Source of the DNA: Microthrixaceae bacterium
GTDB lineage: Bacteria > Actinomycetota > Acidimicrobiia > Acidimicrobiales > Acidimicrobilacustridaceae
Length of the DNA stretch: 5,510 nt
Direction of reading: 5' to 3'
Assembly: GCA_023264915.1 (NCBI GenBank)
Contig: JAHFUU010000209.1
Span: 1 to 5,510, forward strand
In this document: in pieces, positions 5,040 through 5,510 of the stretch
How the letters are laid out: every line of letters begins with the position of its first letter
Position numbering within the stretch: position 1 is the stretch's first letter
Notes under the pieces: generated by a model
What the model was told of the DNA's origin: nothing
What the model saw: only the letters and a program-made list of their open reading frames with translations
Database searches by the model: none
Made by a program: the position numbers and the translations under genes

Positions 5040-5510
5040 GTGGCCACAGAGGGCGAAGCCGACGATTTCGGCTTCCATCCCCCACCCCCGGACGAGCGGT
5101 CCTGGAGACACCCGTCCGAGCTGGGAGGAGCTTCACCTCCTTCGCGCCCGGTCTCCCTCGTGACGGCAATCGGGCCCGCTCCGCGCCGGCCGGCCAATGC
5201 CCGAACCTTGCTGATCTCGGTCATGTCGGCGCTGGTGGGTTCGGTTCTCACCCTTGCAGCTGTGACCATCACCGGACGCTTCAACCCGGAGCCGCCAGGC
5301 CCGGCGGGCGTCGAGAAGCACGAAGTCGACGCCGCCCGAACATCGCAGTCACCGGTAGAGATCGCCGAGAAGGTGATCCCATCGGTGGGGCGGATAGACG
5401 TGTCGAGGCCCAACGGCTCGGTCGCGGGCACAGCGGTCGTCTTCCGCAGCAACGCTCAGGCCGGGTACCTCATCACCACGGCGGACCTGCTCGATGGCGC
5501 CGACAAGATC
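5040..5510 (+). CDS. HtrA/S1C trypsin-like protein with membrane anchor, catalytic His replaced by Asp (3' end outside window)
   Basis: The first 157 codons of a membrane-tethered DegP/HtrA-like protein; the rest lies beyond the right edge. Residues 1-54 are a cytoplasmic Pro-rich segment containing PPPPDERSWRHPSEL (14-28), a Trp-x-His-Pro-Ser-Glu motif I associate with envelope proteins of high-GC actinobacteria. About 56-78 is a transmembrane helix (TLLISVMSALVGSVLTLAAV). After a linker, the trypsin-like fold begins at SPVEIAEKVIPSVGRIDV (104-121) and continues GTAVVF and GYLITTADLLDGADKI (142-157). In active HtrA proteins the last segment reads TNNHVV or TNAHVV; here TTADLL puts Asp149 at the catalytic His, so protease activity is doubtful. 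The catalytic Asp and Ser and any PDZ domain are not in view. The start is GTG at 5040, chosen because it precedes the motif and fits a leaderless promoter; GTG at 5007 is also open, and the frame is closed by TGA at 4974. Confidence 0.85.
   Translation, partial: MATEGEADDFGFHPPPPDERSWRHPSELGGASPPSRPVSLVTAIGPAPRRPANARTLLISVMSALVGSVLTLAAVTITGRFNPEPPGPAGVEKHEVDAARTSQSPVEIAEKVIPSVGRIDVSRPNGSVAGTAVVFRSNAQAGYLITTADLLDGADKI

Noticed and set aside
4920..5111. N-terminal extension of moaE up to 64 residues (starts at 5111 or 5078)
   Set aside because: The extra residues do not resemble MoaE and would overlap the start of the divergent S1C gene. The G-rich run before 5078 is not a clear ribosome binding site. 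The ATG at 4919 gives the usual length.
1..5510. tRNA, rRNA, CRISPR, insertion sequence or prophage signals
   Set aside because: No cloverleaf, spaced direct repeats, transposase or terminal inverted repeats were seen; base and codon use look uniform across the window.

Overview
The window looks like chromosomal DNA from a high-GC actinobacterium, possibly class Acidimicrobiia. The reasons are the strong GC bias at third codon positions, actinobacterial-type TANNNT -10 boxes, a Trp-x-His-Pro-Ser-Glu motif ahead of the membrane anchor of the trypsin-like protein, and the MoaE and MreB sequence types. The class-level placement is an inference from protein flavour, not from a marker gene. I see no RNA gene, insertion sequence, CRISPR array or sign of recent transfer.

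Layout. Five genes lie on the minus strand and are read right to left: moaE (4919 to 4413), a small single-pass membrane protein (4416 to 4111), mreB (3966 to 2962), a lipoprotein of the YpfJ-like neutral zinc metallopeptidase type (2696 to 1269), and the N-terminal part of a branched-chain-amino-acid-type ABC substrate-binding protein (1166 to the left edge). A sixth gene, an HtrA/S1C trypsin-like protein, starts divergently from moaE at 5040 on the plus strand and runs off the right edge. moaE and the small membrane gene overlap by 4 bases (GTGA) and are probably translationally coupled. mreB follows after about 144 bases and may have its own promoter. The zinc peptidase (265-base gap) and the binding protein (102-base gap) are probably separate units.

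How the genes fit together. Apart from moaE (molybdenum cofactor synthesis), everything faces or organises the cell envelope: an actin-like shape filament, two membrane-anchored small or solute-binding proteins, and two secreted protease-fold proteins. mreB is not followed by mreC/mreD as in the classical shape operon.

Main oddities. (1) mreB has no ATG, GTG or TTG that can include its first nucleotide-binding motif; a CTG six bases after a perfect AAGGAG gives the standard MreB N-terminus. (2) The zinc peptidase lipoprotein is an internal duplication in which the first copy keeps HEWGH and the downstream Glu, while the second has lost all three metal ligands and the catalytic Glu but keeps four cysteines. 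(3) The S1C protein has Asp where the catalytic His should be, so it is probably a pseudoprotease. (4) The substrate-binding protein is held by an uncleaved-looking transmembrane segment after a roughly 110-residue acidic, proline-rich cytoplasmic tail with four 10-residue repeats. I do not see a clearly new multi-gene system; the strongest leads are the two protease-fold proteins with dead domains and the non-canonical mreB start.
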